A stretch of DNA of 64,000 nucleotides from Candidatus Peregrinibacteria bacterium CG1_02_54_53 (GCA_001872575.1 MNWP01000003.1:1-64000), one strand, 5' to 3'. Positions 54,100-63,773 are shown, counted from the first letter of the stretch. Notes: generated by a model from the letters alone, not told the origin. Translations and numbers: made by a program.

Positions 54100-55905
54100 T
54101 CACTCCCACTCAATCGTCGCCGGCGGCTTACTTGTAAGGTCGTAGAAGACGGAGTCGATGCCATTGAGCTCCATAATACGCCTGGTCATGCGTTGCAGGA
54201 CCTCGGGAGGCAGAGCGGCAGCGCGCGCCGTCATTGCCTCCTGTGATTCCACGGGACGCAGCACGACCGATTGCCCTCCGGACGTTTCGCCGAACGGCAG
54301 CAGCACCACGGGAAATTGCCAAATCGATTCATAGAGATCTGCGCGACGCATTTCTTCGATGACAATGGCATCGGCCTCGCGAAGCAGATCTGCACGCTCC
54401 TTGGTGATGGCTCCGGGGGTGAAGACGAAATCGCGCGGCTCGGCAGAAGACGTGCAGAGCAGCACACGATTGAACTCGCGACGACGGTTGGGGATTTCGG
54501 TGGCGAAACGCCAAATCTGCTCGGTGAGCGAGCAGGGTTCTTTCGCAAAGAGCGCAAGAGCGTGCCGGTATGTGCGACCGTCGCCTTGCACTCCCACGCT
54601 CTTTACGGGGAGCACCGCCCATCCTCCTGCCCAGCGCTTGATACCGACATCATCGATCGTAAGCGAATCGGATTTTTCGGCACAGAGAATGCGCACCCCC
54701 AAGCCCGGCCCCGGAAACGGATGTCGCCATACGAGTTCGTGCGGCAACCCCAGCTCCTCGCCAAGTGCCCGGACCTCATCTTTGTAGAGTTCTTTGAGCG
54801 GTTCGATTACGAGTCCTTTTTTGAGCATCTCTTGAATGGCCGGCACGCGATTGTGGTGCGTCTTGATGTGATCGGCATGCTTGGTGCCTTTCGTCTCGAT
54901 GGTATCGGGGTAGATCGTCCCCTGCCCCAGCATCCATCCGTCCGAAGCAGTCAATCCCAACTCTTCACTCACACGTTTCTGCACGGTAAGAAACGTATCG
55001 CCGATCACGCGCCGCTTCTCTTCGGGATCCATCACGCCATCGAGTGCGGAAAAGAATTCCGTCGAGGCATCTTCGATACGCACATTGGTCACACCCAGCC
55101 TCTCAAATGCGGCACGAATCTCAGAAATTTCGTTCTTGCGCATGAGGCCGGTATCGATCAGGAGTCCCTGCACGCGATGGGCCCCCAACACTTCATTGAG
55201 CAACACGAATGCCACGGTGGAATCGACGCCGCCCGATACGAGCATAAAGACGCGCCGGTCCTTCACCTGCTCCGCGATTTCATCACCGATGCGCTTGGCG
55301 TAGCCCGAAACGGACCATGGTGTAGCGCGGCAGAGCTCGACGAAGCGCCGCAGAATCTCCGTGCCATGCTCGGTATGTGTGACTTCGGGATGAAACTGCA
55401 CGGCAAAGAATTTGCGACGCGGATTTTCGAACGCGGCATGAGAACATGTCTGTGATGTTGCCGTGAGCTGGAATCCCTCAGGGAGTTCTGTTGCTTCATC
55501 CCCGTGCGACATCCACACCGTGCACCGCTCACCGATATCTTTGAGCAAAATACCGCCGTCATTCACCGGTTTGATTTCGGTATGGCCATACTCTTTCACC
55601 TTGCCGGCGGTCACGGTGCCGTTGAGCGCTTTGGTCATCCACTGCAGGCCGTAGCAAATACCCAGCACCGGAATACCGAGGGAAAATATTTTGGGATCGG
55701 CCGTGGGGCTCGCCTTGTCGTACACACTCTGCGGTCCGCCCGAGAGAATGATTCCCGCCGCAGTCTTGAGCTCTTTTATCGAAGTGGAGGGATCGCGAAT
55801 CTCGGAATACGCACCGAGACTGCGTACACGACGCGCAATGAGATGCGCATACTGTCCGCCAAAATCGAGAATGATGATCGGCCGCCGTACGTGCGTGTCT
55901 GTCAT
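54100..55905 (-). CDS. guaA: GMP synthase (glutamine-hydrolysing)
   Basis: This enzyme converts XMP to GMP. The N-terminal glutaminase (IIILDFGGQYAHLIARRVR, catalytic Cys in GICYGLQWM, HPEVTH) is followed by the ATP pyrophosphatase (VSGGVDSTVAF) and the dimerisation domain ending NGIDSVFYDLTSKPPATIEWE. At 601 residues it is about 75 longer than E. coli GuaA, the extra lying in the C-terminal third (YESIWQFPVVLLPFG region). The start is fixed by a promoter six bases upstream. Confidence 0.95.
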   Translation of the reverse strand: MTDTHVRRPIIILDFGGQYAHLIARRVRSLGAYSEIRDPSTSIKELKTAAGIILSGGPQSVYDKASPTADPKIFSLGIPVLGICYGLQWMTKALNGTVTAGKVKEYGHTEIKPVNDGGILLKDIGERCTVWMSHGDEATELPEGFQLTATSQTCSHAAFENPRRKFFAVQFHPEVTHTEHGTEILRRFVELCRATPWSVSGYAKRIGDEIAEQVKDRRVFMLVSGGVDSTVAFVLLNEVLGAHRVQGLLIDTGLMRKNEISEIRAAFERLGVTNVRIEDASTEFFSALDGVMDPEEKRRVIGDTFLTVQKRVSEELGLTASDGWMLGQGTIYPDTIETKGTKHADHIKTHHNRVPAIQEMLKKGLVIEPLKELYKDEVRALGEELGLPHELVWRHPFPGPGLGVRILCAEKSDSLTIDDVGIKRWAGGWAVLPVKSVGVQGDGRTYRHALALFAKEPCSLTEQIWRFATEIPNRRREFNRVLLCTSSAEPRDFVFTPGAITKERADLLREADAIVIEEMRRADLYESIWQFPVVLLPFGETSGGQSVVLRPVESQEAMTARAAALPPEVLQRMTRRIMELNGIDSVFYDLTSKPPATIEWE

Positions 55906-55911
55906 GAGAAC

Positions 55912-55939
55912 AGGATAGCCTGAGACTGGTCGTTGACAA
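55912..55939 (-). promoter_or_regulatory. Leaderless-type promoter of guaA
   Basis: On the minus strand TTGTCA (55939-55934), 16 bases and TATCCT (55917-55912) end six bases before the guaA ATG. Confidence 0.6.
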
Positions 55940-55970
55940 AAGCCGAAGCAGGAGAGACCATGCACCCCCT

Positions 55971-56702
55971 ATGCCAATACCTTCCGCCATTGATGTTCTG
56001 AAAAAACAACTCACAAACGCACCCAAACTCGCTGAAAGAGAGCTGGTGCAACGTACTGAGAAATACAGGCCAGCTGAAGGTGATTCACCTGAAAAAACCG
56101 CAAGACGGCTCGGTCTCATCAGGACTGAAATAGAAAGATATCACGAGGGTATCCGCGACCTGTTACAGAGCAGCGCAAACATGCGCACAGCGACTCCTCT
56201 CGAAGAGATCGAAGGATCATCACCCGATGTTCAGCGCGCATTTGATATCATCGAAGGTGTTTTTGGCGCACCGAACTCAGGAAGTACAGAAGAAACAATG
56301 ATGGTCAATATCGCGCACACACATGCCAAATTCCACGCACAGATGAGAACCATGCTGGAAGCAGTTGAGAAAATTGAAGCTGCCAACGGAAAAACCGCCC
56401 CCACGCTTCAGATGACAAAGAAGCCCCCTGTGACGTCAAAGGCTCGATCTTTGGAGCCAGACCTGCCTGCAAAAACCACTGCCAATCCTCCGCCACACGA
56501 GACTCCTGCTGCTCCCATAGATTCACCCTTACCGAAAGACGATCAGGAGGTAATGGATGAAGGAGTAACAGTGATCGGAGATTCCGGAAAACCCTCGCCG
56601 GTGGATGGCGAAGATGATCTCGATGCCATGTTGAATGAACCTGGCTCCGGAATCGATTTCGAAGAAGTTACGATTAAACCACCAAAGAAAGAAGGAGGGT
56701 GA
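55971..56702 (+). CDS. Hypothetical soluble, acidic protein
   Basis: This 243-residue protein has no membrane helix. Residues 1-140 are helical (LKKQLTNAPKLAERELVQRT, LGLIRTEIERYHEGIRDLLQ). Residues about 150-243 are Pro/Asp/Glu-rich and probably disordered (DDLDAMLNEPGSGIDFEEV). The base composition seems slightly more AT-rich than its neighbours. It abuts the convergent O-antigen ligase gene. The family is not recognised. Confidence 0.55.
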   Translation: MPIPSAIDVLKKQLTNAPKLAERELVQRTEKYRPAEGDSPEKTARRLGLIRTEIERYHEGIRDLLQSSANMRTATPLEEIEGSSPDVQRAFDIIEGVFGAPNSGSTEETMMVNIAHTHAKFHAQMRTMLEAVEKIEAANGKTAPTLQMTKKPPVTSKARSLEPDLPAKTTANPPPHETPAAPIDSPLPKDDQEVMDEGVTVIGDSGKPSPVDGEDDLDAMLNEPGSGIDFEEVTIKPPKKEGG

Positions 56703-58055
56703 TTATGAACGCGACTGTCGAGAGATCTGCATCCCCAATAGCAGCCACACGGTGTAGGCCACAGCGCTATCCTCCCATGCATGAAGGACGAGTGCGGCAA
56801 TACTGATGCCGAGGAAAAGGAGGAATGCGGGCGAAGAACCGGCAACACGCACAAGCGATTTAAGTAAAACAATGGTGAGTGCAACAAAGAGCAGGAATCC
56901 CAAAATGCCCAATTCCACACCGATTTGCAGGTACCAGTTCTCGGGCAGGAACGGGCAACGGCATTCGTGATCAACGGGCTGCACCTGTGTTGCTCCGAGA
57001 AAGACACAGAGAGTCGGCGTTGTTTTTGCCCATGAGGGATCATCCTGTGGGCGTAAGAAAACACACGTCTCGCTGACACGATTACTGGCCGGCCCCGCAC
57101 TGCCCAGCCCTTCACCCAACGGAGAACGGATCATCCGTCCCATCGCCTGCAGCGGCCGCACCAGATGCCCGCGTGAGGAGGAGAGACGGAAAAATATCGA
57201 AGGAAAGAGTAGCGACGCGATAATGCCCACTGCGACACAAATGAAAACGGCGCCGGCAACGACGCTTTTAAGAAGCGGACGCGGAACCGATCGGCAGAGC
57301 GCAGTGATCGTCATGACAAAGGCGGCAATCCACGCCGCACGTGAGAATGTGAGAAATAGCGCAAGAAGAATAAGGGCGCCCATCGTGGCCTGATTGATCG
57401 TGATCGCCTTCCGTGAAGTCACCTTCATCAGCAACAGGCCGAAGGGAATCAACAGCCACAATCCAAACTGATTCGGCCCGCTCATCGTACCTTGTACACG
57501 ACGCAGTGCCGTTTCACTCACCTGCTGGAAAGCGGCCAGCGGGCCGTCGGCAAAGTAGAGGGAATGTGCCGGGGCATATCCCAACCAAAGAAAGAACCGG
57601 ATCGGCAGCAATATCGTGAGAATTCCATAGAGAGCGACGACCACGCCTGCGCCAAGCAGAACACCGAATGCTGCTCTCTGAAACTGTTCGGACCATGTTG
57701 CGCGCCGTACGAACAGGAACGCAACGAGTGGCACGAAGTCGTACTTGAATCCCAGGAGTGCGAGTTTCAGATCACCGTGGGTGAGGACCGTCACGAACGC
57801 GCTGAGGATAATGAGTGCGACGATCAATCCGTCGATCACATCCAACTGCAAGCGTCGCGGCCGCGCTTGAACCCACTCGATGAGTGCGAGAATCAGAATG
57901 GCGCCCAGCAGCGCCTCCTTCCAAAGTGCGAGGAACGCGAGCGGCGCATGGCCTTTGCCCATGAGGAGCCCGGTACCCACTGTCACGAGCAACGCATGCA
58001 GCGGCAGGAGCGCAAGTAAGACGAGTGTGAGCCGTTCGCGGAGACGTTGGAGCAT
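56703..58055 (-). CDS. O-antigen ligase/polymerase-like membrane protein
   Basis: This 450-residue protein has ten or more helices and a large loop between the last groups, as in WaaL/Wzy. The region GTMSGPNQFGLWLLIPFGLL and TFSRAAWIAAFVMTI match the family's conserved pair. PFLPENWYLQIGVELGILGF fits the motif before the final helices. It would attach or polymerise glycans on the outer face of the membrane. It ends next to wecB on the same strand, suggesting a shared glycan pathway. Confidence 0.8.
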   Translation of the reverse strand: MLQRLRERLTLVLLALLPLHALLVTVGTGLLMGKGHAPLAFLALWKEALLGAILILALIEWVQARPRRLQLDVIDGLIVALIILSAFVTVLTHGDLKLALLGFKYDFVPLVAFLFVRRATWSEQFQRAAFGVLLGAGVVVALYGILTILLPIRFFLWLGYAPAHSLYFADGPLAAFQQVSETALRRVQGTMSGPNQFGLWLLIPFGLLLMKVTSRKAITINQATMGALILLALFLTFSRAAWIAAFVMTITALCRSVPRPLLKSVVAGAVFICVAVGIIASLLFPSIFFRLSSSRGHLVRPLQAMGRMIRSPLGEGLGSAGPASNRVSETCVFLRPQDDPSWAKTTPTLCVFLGATQVQPVDHECRCPFLPENWYLQIGVELGILGFLLFVALTIVLLKSLVRVAGSSPAFLLFLGISIAALVLHAWEDSAVAYTVWLLLGMQISRQSRS

Positions 58056-58062
58056 AGAACGG

Positions 58063-59397
58063 TTATGAAATCGCAAGTCTCTCGTCATCGGAGCGGAATA
58101 CTTCGCCCGTCTTCAGTACCTGTTCCACCGCATTGATGCACTTGGCGCTCACATTCTCCCCGTAGATTTTTGGTGCTTTGCGCATCTCTGCGTTATCCCA
58201 CGCATACTCGATAAGCTTTTTAATGACCGTGGAATCAGTCGGAGAAGCGATAAGGTTGCCACCCGCCATGGCCGATTCACTGCGATCGGATCCGAAACGC
58301 AGCGTGACGCACGGAATACCCATCGCGTTCATCTCTTCCTGCATGGAACCGGAATCGGTGGCGCATACCGCCGCCTTGGTCATGGCGGCCATCACATCCA
58401 TGTACTCGGCCCACACGGGCGAGTAGATGAAGTTTTTGTGTTTCTTCGCGAGTGCTTCCACTTCTTTCTTCAGCCCCATCCGTTCGAACGCACGTTCCGT
58501 CTGCGTCATGGTAATGAGTAGGACTTTGCGACCATCTTGAATGAGCGACACCATGGCATCGTAGATCGCCCTGAAGCGCGAATCGGAACCACAGTTCTCG
58601 CGACGATGAATGCAGAAGCGTACGAAATCGCCATCAGCCAGGAGCGGATAGCGCTCGAACACGGTGGATTGCTTCATGCGCTCTTGCGCTTCGGCGACGG
58701 CATCCACCACGGAATTCCCCACAACAAAGATGCGATCATCCGGGAATCCCTCACTTTGCATAAATTCCCGATCCAACTCCACAGGGGCAAGATGGACACC
58801 CGTTGCCGCCTCGCTGCAACGCGTATTGAACTGTTCGGGACACGGCTCCAGACTCCCCCGTTCCCAGTTCTTACGATCCATCAGGAACGTTCTCCATTCC
58901 ACACAATCTTTGTCGTCCCACGCCCTACGCCCTACGCCCCAATCCTGGTAGTTCGGTGTCAGCGTCCGAATACCCGCCTCTACGTGTACCGAGGCAAACC
59001 CGTGACTGAACCCCGCATTGCTCGCCGCCATGGCCGTGGTAGTATCGCCATGCACATACGGAATCACCACTTTGCCCTTCTCTTTCAGCTCTCCGATGAC
59101 AAACCCAAGTCGCCCGATGATCTGGCTGACAATCTCATGCATGACACCACGTACGTTCAGATTGAAATCAGGTTCCACGCCGAACTCTTTGAGCATGCCC
59201 CCACTCAGGTTTTCGCTGTAGTGCTGTCCCGTATGACCGAGAATCACGAGATGCCCGCGCTTCTTAAGCTCGAAATACAGCGGAAGCTGCTTGATGATAT
59301 CCGGCTTCGTCGCAATGAGAATCAAGTGAACGTGCCCTGACGGGTGAGCGGCCACCTCGTCGAAGAATTGCTTTGTGCGGTAGGTGATTTCCTTCAT
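58063..59397 (-). CDS. wecB: UDP-N-acetylglucosamine 2-epimerase
   Basis: This 444-residue enzyme interconverts UDP-GlcNAc and UDP-ManNAc for envelope glycans. Motifs include LIATKPDIIKQLPLYFEL, GHTGQHYSENL, VHGDTTTAMAAS, VHVEAGIRTL, HRRENCGS and TDSGSMQEEMNAMGIPCVTLR. About 35 extra residues between GIRTL and EQFNTR (QDWGVGRRAWDDK...) coincide with a (CGCCCTA)n tandem repeat at 58919-58943 on the plus strand. It lies between the ligase-like gene and gpmI. Confidence 0.9.
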   Translation of the reverse strand: MKEITYRTKQFFDEVAAHPSGHVHLILIATKPDIIKQLPLYFELKKRGHLVILGHTGQHYSENLSGGMLKEFGVEPDFNLNVRGVMHEIVSQIIGRLGFVIGELKEKGKVVIPYVHGDTTTAMAASNAGFSHGFASVHVEAGIRTLTPNYQDWGVGRRAWDDKDCVEWRTFLMDRKNWERGSLEPCPEQFNTRCSEAATGVHLAPVELDREFMQSEGFPDDRIFVVGNSVVDAVAEAQERMKQSTVFERYPLLADGDFVRFCIHRRENCGSDSRFRAIYDAMVSLIQDGRKVLLITMTQTERAFERMGLKKEVEALAKKHKNFIYSPVWAEYMDVMAAMTKAAVCATDSGSMQEEMNAMGIPCVTLRFGSDRSESAMAGGNLIASPTDSTVIKKLIEYAWDNAEMRKAPKIYGENVSAKCINAVEQVLKTGEVFRSDDERLAIS

Positions 59398-59445
59398 ACG
59401 GAGCCCAGCATAGCGGGCAAACGTCATGCGCACTATACCGACCGT

Positions 59446-60951
59446 TCACTTCATCTCTTTTGGGACAGGCAACCCCATGATCTTCAGACAGAGCGGCGCA
59501 ATATCTTTGATACCCGTTAATTGCTGCAGATCTTTGGATGACGTTACTATCTTGGCGTGCACAAACGTCTGAACGGGGTTGGTGGTATGGGCCGGCGAAG
59601 TGCTGCCATCCGGCAGGAGCATGTCTTCCACATGGCCATGATCCGACGTCACGATCCAGCCATATCCATGCTGCTCAAGCGTGGGCAAAAGCCGATCAAG
59701 ATCGCGGTCCACCGTCTCGCAGGCGATCACCGCCGCAGGGATATGCGCGCCATGCCCGACCAGATCGGGATTGGCGTAATTCGCGACGATAAAGTCGTAC
59801 TTCTCAGCATTGACCTGCTCCATGAGCCTGTCGGTGAGTTCATCGGCGCTCATCTCGGGTACGGTGGCGAAGTTGGGGACCTTTGGTGACTCCACGAGGA
59901 TGCGATCCTCACCCGGAAAAGGCTCGTGGCGCTGAGCGTTAAAAAAGAACGTCACGTGCGCCATCTTGTCTGTCTCGGCGATCCGCAGTTGTTTAAGCCC
60001 CGCCTTGGAGATGACTTCGCCCAGCGTGTTCTTCTCTTTTGGAGCGGGAAATGCCACCGGCAAATGATCGGAATACGGACCCATGCAGACGACATCCTTG
60101 ATATGGACGGGACGCGGGAACTCCGTGAACTGCTCGTCGGAAAGAGCGCGGACAATCTGAATCATCCGATCGGAACGGAAATTCACACAGACCACCACGT
60201 CATTCTCGTGCATGGGTGCGAAATTCGCAGTCTTAAGCGGACGAATGTAATAGTCCGTCTGTTCCTTTTCGGGTGCTTTTCTATACCAGGCTTTCGCTCC
60301 TTCGCAGACACCGTTGCAGAGATCGCCCGTTCCCTGCGTGTAGAGATCGTAGGCCGGCTTTGTGCGATCGGCATACTGCCGGTCACGGTCCATGGCGTAG
60401 TAACGTCCGATAAACGAAGCCACGCGTGCCTGCGGATATTCCTTGAGCTTCGCCTGGAGCAGTTCAAAATCTTTGCAGAATTGCTGCCTGGGCACATCGC
60501 GCCCATCGCCGATAAGATGAAGAAAAATACGCTCCACTCCCTGTTCCTGTGCAAGTTTCAGCATGGCATGCACATGCTCCACATGACCATGCACCCCCCC
60601 GACGGAGTAAATGCTGAGCAGATGCAAAGGTACATTTCTTTTTTTTGCACGCTGACACGCTGCAACAAGAACTTCATTGCGAAAGAACGCTCTCGATCGA
60701 ATGGCCTGATTGATTTCTTCCAATGGCTGCCAGACAATCCGCCCCGCCCCGATGACCAAATGCCCCGGCTCACTGGCTCCTTGTTGCCCTTCCGGCAGTC
60801 CGGCTGCCGGCCCTGACGCTTGCATAATGACACTGGGAACTTCCTGCTCCAAACGCGCAATGGTCGGAAGTTTAGCAAGCGAACGCGCGTTGCCCGGCCC
60901 GGGGGAAGCCACTCCGAATCCGTCGATGATGATCAGACAGAGCTTTTGCAT
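59446..60951 (-). CDS. gpmI: 2,3-bisphosphoglycerate-independent phosphoglycerate mutase
   Basis: This 501-residue enzyme swaps 3- and 2-phosphoglycerate in glycolysis using two Mn ions. The nucleophilic serine lies in GLPEGQQGASEPGHLVIGAG (usually NSEVGH; here the Val is Pro). Other metal and substrate motifs are LCLIIIDGFG, LHLIGDGRDVP, VNFRSDRMIQIVRAL, ANPDLVGHGAH and VTSDHGHVEDML. Length and motifs are otherwise normal. Confidence 0.93.
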   Translation of the reverse strand: MQKLCLIIIDGFGVASPGPGNARSLAKLPTIARLEQEVPSVIMQASGPAAGLPEGQQGASEPGHLVIGAGRIVWQPLEEINQAIRSRAFFRNEVLVAACQRAKKRNVPLHLLSIYSVGGVHGHVEHVHAMLKLAQEQGVERIFLHLIGDGRDVPRQQFCKDFELLQAKLKEYPQARVASFIGRYYAMDRDRQYADRTKPAYDLYTQGTGDLCNGVCEGAKAWYRKAPEKEQTDYYIRPLKTANFAPMHENDVVVCVNFRSDRMIQIVRALSDEQFTEFPRPVHIKDVVCMGPYSDHLPVAFPAPKEKNTLGEVISKAGLKQLRIAETDKMAHVTFFFNAQRHEPFPGEDRILVESPKVPNFATVPEMSADELTDRLMEQVNAEKYDFIVANYANPDLVGHGAHIPAAVIACETVDRDLDRLLPTLEQHGYGWIVTSDHGHVEDMLLPDGSTSPAHTTNPVQTFVHAKIVTSSKDLQQLTGIKDIAPLCLKIMGLPVPKEMK

Positions 60952-61008
60952 AGAATCAGTGGTACGCTACCACCCGGCAGCCGAACGTGCTACATTCCAC
61001 CCCTGACT

Positions 61009-61326
61009 ATGGACTGGCACCGTGTTTCTAGCCTTCGCTTCTTCCACACCATCGGGTGGGCAGTACTGCTATGTGCACTCATCGTTGCTGTGGCGGCGAC
61101 ATTGGGTCGCGCCACGCTCAATCTGAAAGCCGCCCTCACCGATAAACCGGATATCGCCATCTACCTGCTCCTGCCCGAAGAGGAAATCGGACGCACCATG
61201 CTCCTACGCGAGAAAGATAACGAGCGCGATTATCTGGCCGAGACTAAAGACGGCCCCAAGCTGGTGCGCCTGAAGAGAGGGGAAAAACAGTGGTATGTGG
61301 AGGAAGTGCAGACACTGCGGGAGTAA
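61009..61326 (+). CDS. Hypothetical membrane-anchored small protein
   Basis: This 105-residue protein has one N-terminal helix (residues about 13-33, HTIGWAVLLCALIVAVAATL). A polar domain follows with a repeated charged beta pattern (IAIYLLLPEEEIGRTMLLRE, PKLVRLKRGEKQWYVEEVQ). It is divergent from gpmI. Downstream, GGGAGTAAGTATCAG and CTGATACTCTGATACTCCC form an inverted repeat before the next gene. The family is not recognised. Confidence 0.55.
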   Translation: MDWHRVSSLRFFHTIGWAVLLCALIVAVAATLGRATLNLKAALTDKPDIAIYLLLPEEEIGRTMLLREKDNERDYLAETKDGPKLVRLKRGEKQWYVEEVQTLRE

Positions 61327-61402
61327 GTATCAGAATACCGGTGCAACGGAATATCCATGCACTACGTCGGACACGCTTTCACTGATACTCTGATACTCCC
61401 GC

Positions 61403-62143
61403 ATGGATCGCACCTTCCTTCTCGGCGTACCCTTAGACCCCGTAACCCGAACGGAGGCTTTGGAGATGATCAGGCGATTTTTGCGGGAGGAAAAGCAAAG
61501 GCACGTCATGACACCGAATAATGAGATGCTGGTCGAGGCTTGCCATAACACTTCTTTCCGTGATCTGTTAAATAGAACTACTTTGAACATCCCTGATTCG
61601 GTGGGCCTGCTCTGGATGGCACGATTCACGCGGCAACGATTGTCCCAACGCGTGACAGGCGTCGACACCGTCACCACCCTATGCACATCACTCACTGAAG
61701 AGACGCCAATATTCCTCTTAGGAGCCAAACCAGGCGTGGCCGAGTCCGCCGCACAGGCGCTCATGAGCAGCAACCCACACCTGAAGGTGACAGGCTGCTT
61801 TGCAGGAACCCCGCGGGAGGAAGATGCGCCAATAATTCTCACCATGATCCGAGCCGCAGCACCGCATCTGCTACTTGTGGCCTACGGTGCACCCGCCCAG
61901 GATCTTTGGATTGACCGTTACCTGAAAGAACTCCCCTCTGTGCGCGTGGCAATGGGTATCGGTGGCACATTCGACTTTCTCGCAGGCACCCGCAAACGTG
62001 CCCCTGCGTGGATGCGGAGAATGGGACTGGAATGGCTCTGGCGACTCGTGCGGGAACCGAAGAGGATCGGCAGGATTTGGAGGGCCGTGGTGATCTTCCC
62101 GCTGCTCGTGCTGCGCTACGGCAAAGCCGCACCCCGAATATGA
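61403..62143 (+). CDS. WecG/TagA/CpsF-family glycosyltransferase
   Basis: This 246-residue GT26 enzyme likely adds ManNAc (or its acid) to lipid-linked GlcNAc, which fits wecB nearby. Motifs are LGVPLDPVTRTEALEMI, VMTPNNEMLVEACHN, IPDSVGLLWMARF, RVTGVDTVTTL, FLLGAKPGVAESAA, YGAPAQDLWIDRY and MGIGGTFDFLAGTRKRAPAW. The basic C-terminus is a membrane-binding helix region. GATACT five bases before the ATG suggests a leaderless start. Confidence 0.9.
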   Translation: MDRTFLLGVPLDPVTRTEALEMIRRFLREEKQRHVMTPNNEMLVEACHNTSFRDLLNRTTLNIPDSVGLLWMARFTRQRLSQRVTGVDTVTTLCTSLTEETPIFLLGAKPGVAESAAQALMSSNPHLKVTGCFAGTPREEDAPIILTMIRAAAPHLLLVAYGAPAQDLWIDRYLKELPSVRVAMGIGGTFDFLAGTRKRAPAWMRRMGLEWLWRLVREPKRIGRIWRAVVIFPLLVLRYGKAAPRI

Positions 62144-62380
62144 GGCTGAACAAAACAGAACAACCTACAAAACACATACAGGAACAAACAAAATCTCCGG
62201 AAACGCGCCTATGTGGCGGCGATAGCGGAGGAGGTCATAGGCGGCCTGCCCGTCCGTAGTTCGCCTTGGGTGGACGAAGGCGGGAGCGCTTTCTTTCGTT
62301 CTTTCTTTATCGCGCCTGACAAAGAAAGGACAGAAAAACTCATTCGCCTCCCTCCGCCCCCTTCGCTATAGTAGGCGCCC
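62144..62380. repeat. Repeat-rich spacer upstream of the DsbA-like gene
   Basis: GC-rich palindromes (GGCGGCCTGCCCGTCCGTAG...GGACGAAGGCGG) are followed by a CTTTCTTT...AAAGAAAG inverted pair (62301-62328). TATAGT (62367-62372) lies eight bases before the next ATG. No gene is supported. Confidence 0.5.
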
Positions 62381-63112
62381 ATGCGGAAGTATCTCCTGTC
62401 ACTCATAGGTTTCGGCTTGCTCCTCGCAGCCTGCTCACTCTCCACTCCGCCCGCACAACAGCAGCAGGATTCTTCTTCATCCTCGTCGAGCGAGAGTTCC
62501 GCACCGGTTCAATTGCAGGGAGAGGAAATCGGCGAAGGTGAGCCGGCGACCGAGGAACGGACCGAGACGGGATCGCTCGCGGAGCATTCCCTCCCGACGG
62601 GTGCACTGGAGATCGGCAACCCGCAGGCTCCGCTGACACTGCTCGTCTTCACCGAGCATCACTGCAGTTACTGCCGTCAGTTTCTCTTTGAAATTTTCCC
62701 TCGCCTCAAGACCGATTTTATCGAAGCAGGAACGCTGAAGCTGCAAATTGCCATGCTCCCGCTGCAGAAGTACCGGAAGAGCAACGAGGCTTCACTCGGC
62801 TTCATCTGCAGCGCCGGGCAGGGTAAAGGCTTAGCCATGCACGACGCACTCTTCCGCAACCCCAATAAATCGAAAGAAGCCATTCTCTCGTATGCGACGG
62901 ATCTCAAGCTCGATACCGCCGCCCTGAGTGAATGTATGAAGAGTGGACAGACAGCGGCACTTCTGGCTGCTCAGCAATCATGGGCGCAGAGCCTGGGCGT
63001 GGACGTCGTTCCCACATTCTTCCTCAACGGCGAAAAGTTCATCGGGCTGCCCTACTACCCCGATTTACGAGGCAGAATTGAAGATTTCATCAAAAAATTG
63101 GCAGAGAAATAA
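62381..63112 (+). CDS. DsbA-like thiol-disulfide lipoprotein
   Basis: This 243-residue protein has a lipoprotein signal (LLSLIGFGLLLAACSLSTP), a Ser-rich linker and a DsbA/thioredoxin domain. Its active site is CSYC (C95, C98), with the cis-Pro segment VDVVPTFFLNGEKFIG. It would act outside the membrane in disulfide formation or isomerisation. A further Cys pair (FICSAGQGKG, LSECMKSGQ) lies in the helical insertion. TATAGT eight bases before the ATG suggests leaderless transcription. Confidence 0.88.
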   Translation: MRKYLLSLIGFGLLLAACSLSTPPAQQQQDSSSSSSSESSAPVQLQGEEIGEGEPATEERTETGSLAEHSLPTGALEIGNPQAPLTLLVFTEHHCSYCRQFLFEIFPRLKTDFIEAGTLKLQIAMLPLQKYRKSNEASLGFICSAGQGKGLAMHDALFRNPNKSKEAILSYATDLKLDTAALSECMKSGQTAALLAAQQSWAQSLGVDVVPTFFLNGEKFIGLPYYPDLRGRIEDFIKKLAEK

Positions 63113-63155
63113 GCCGGCTTGCACTGCTCAATCGAGAGGGGTAGCGTCGCAGGTC

Positions 63156-63524
63156 ATGGAACTGCCAGTCGATCCTGAATCTGGCATTCATAATGCGGAG
63201 CCACCGTCAGATGGAACAGGTTGGCTCGGTCATATCCATCAGTGGGCTTCTTCTCGTATACGAAGAATACTTTCGACAGATCAATCTGCCGCAAAAACAC
63301 CAGAGCCGGATCGGCATCTTCAGAAGCTCTACCAGTGTCATCTGGCAGAAGCCGACAGGCATCAAACATTTGAGCAATTTCTGACGTGGTGGAACAGGCT
63401 GCCACAAGACGGGCGCACGGCACTCGCGACACAGTACATGAGAAGTGAAAAATGGAGAGAGCTACATTGCCAATCGAATGACCTTTGTGCGCGTATTCTG
63501 CCCTCGGGCGATCGAGACGTGTGA
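63156..63524 (+). CDS. Hypothetical soluble protein overlapping the DUF167 gene end
   Basis: This 122-residue protein has a protein-like composition in the middle (GHIHQWASSRIRRILSTDQS, LAEADRHQTFEQFLTWWNRL). Its last 21 codons overlap the convergent DUF167 gene. No signal or membrane helix is present. The family is not recognised. A real gene with a short convergent overlap seems likelier than chance, but only moderately so. Confidence 0.4.
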   Translation: MELPVDPESGIHNAEPPSDGTGWLGHIHQWASSRIRRILSTDQSAAKTPEPDRHLQKLYQCHLAEADRHQTFEQFLTWWNRLPQDGRTALATQYMRSEKWRELHCQSNDLCARILPSGDRDV

Positions 63525-63773
63525 GAGCGGTACGGAGAATTCACGTGAGAGAAAACGCATGAGCTCCGTATTCGCCCTGCCGTCTTCGGGTGCAGCAGCG
63601 ATATCAATCTTCACCGTCTCATCCGCCATCACACCCTTGATCGCGGTACGTTTCGCTCCGGGATGTACGCGCACCGTAAAAGAAAGGGAACCTTTCCTTG
63701 CAAGCCGCTCTCGAAATGGTGACAGCACCGTAAGAGTATAGGGGACATTTACCGTACCTGCTCTTTGCGCCAC
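63462..63773 (-). CDS. DUF167 (YggU) family protein
   Basis: The core [40 protein letters not shown] and [16 protein letters not shown] match the DUF167 family, which has unknown function and is often next to division or RNA-modification genes. A GTG at 63773 gives 103 residues and overlaps trmD by 25 bases. A later start nearer GSLSFTVRV cannot be excluded. Confidence 0.8.
   Translation of the reverse strand: MAQRAGTVNVPYTLTVLSPFRERLARKGSLSFTVRVHPGAKRTAIKGVMADETVKIDIAAAPEDGRANTELMRFLSREFSVPLSHVSIARGQNTRTKVIRLAM

Noticed and set aside
54271-55455. A 394-codon plus-strand frame opposite guaA
   Set aside because: guaA is certain on the other strand and the opposite frame has no protein-like features.
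63151-63190. Further copy of the tRNA-derived att repeat (CTGCCAGTCGA)
   Set aside because: Only 11 bases are shared with the sequence at 28333, they are mostly outside the tRNA-matching part, and no tRNA gene is near.
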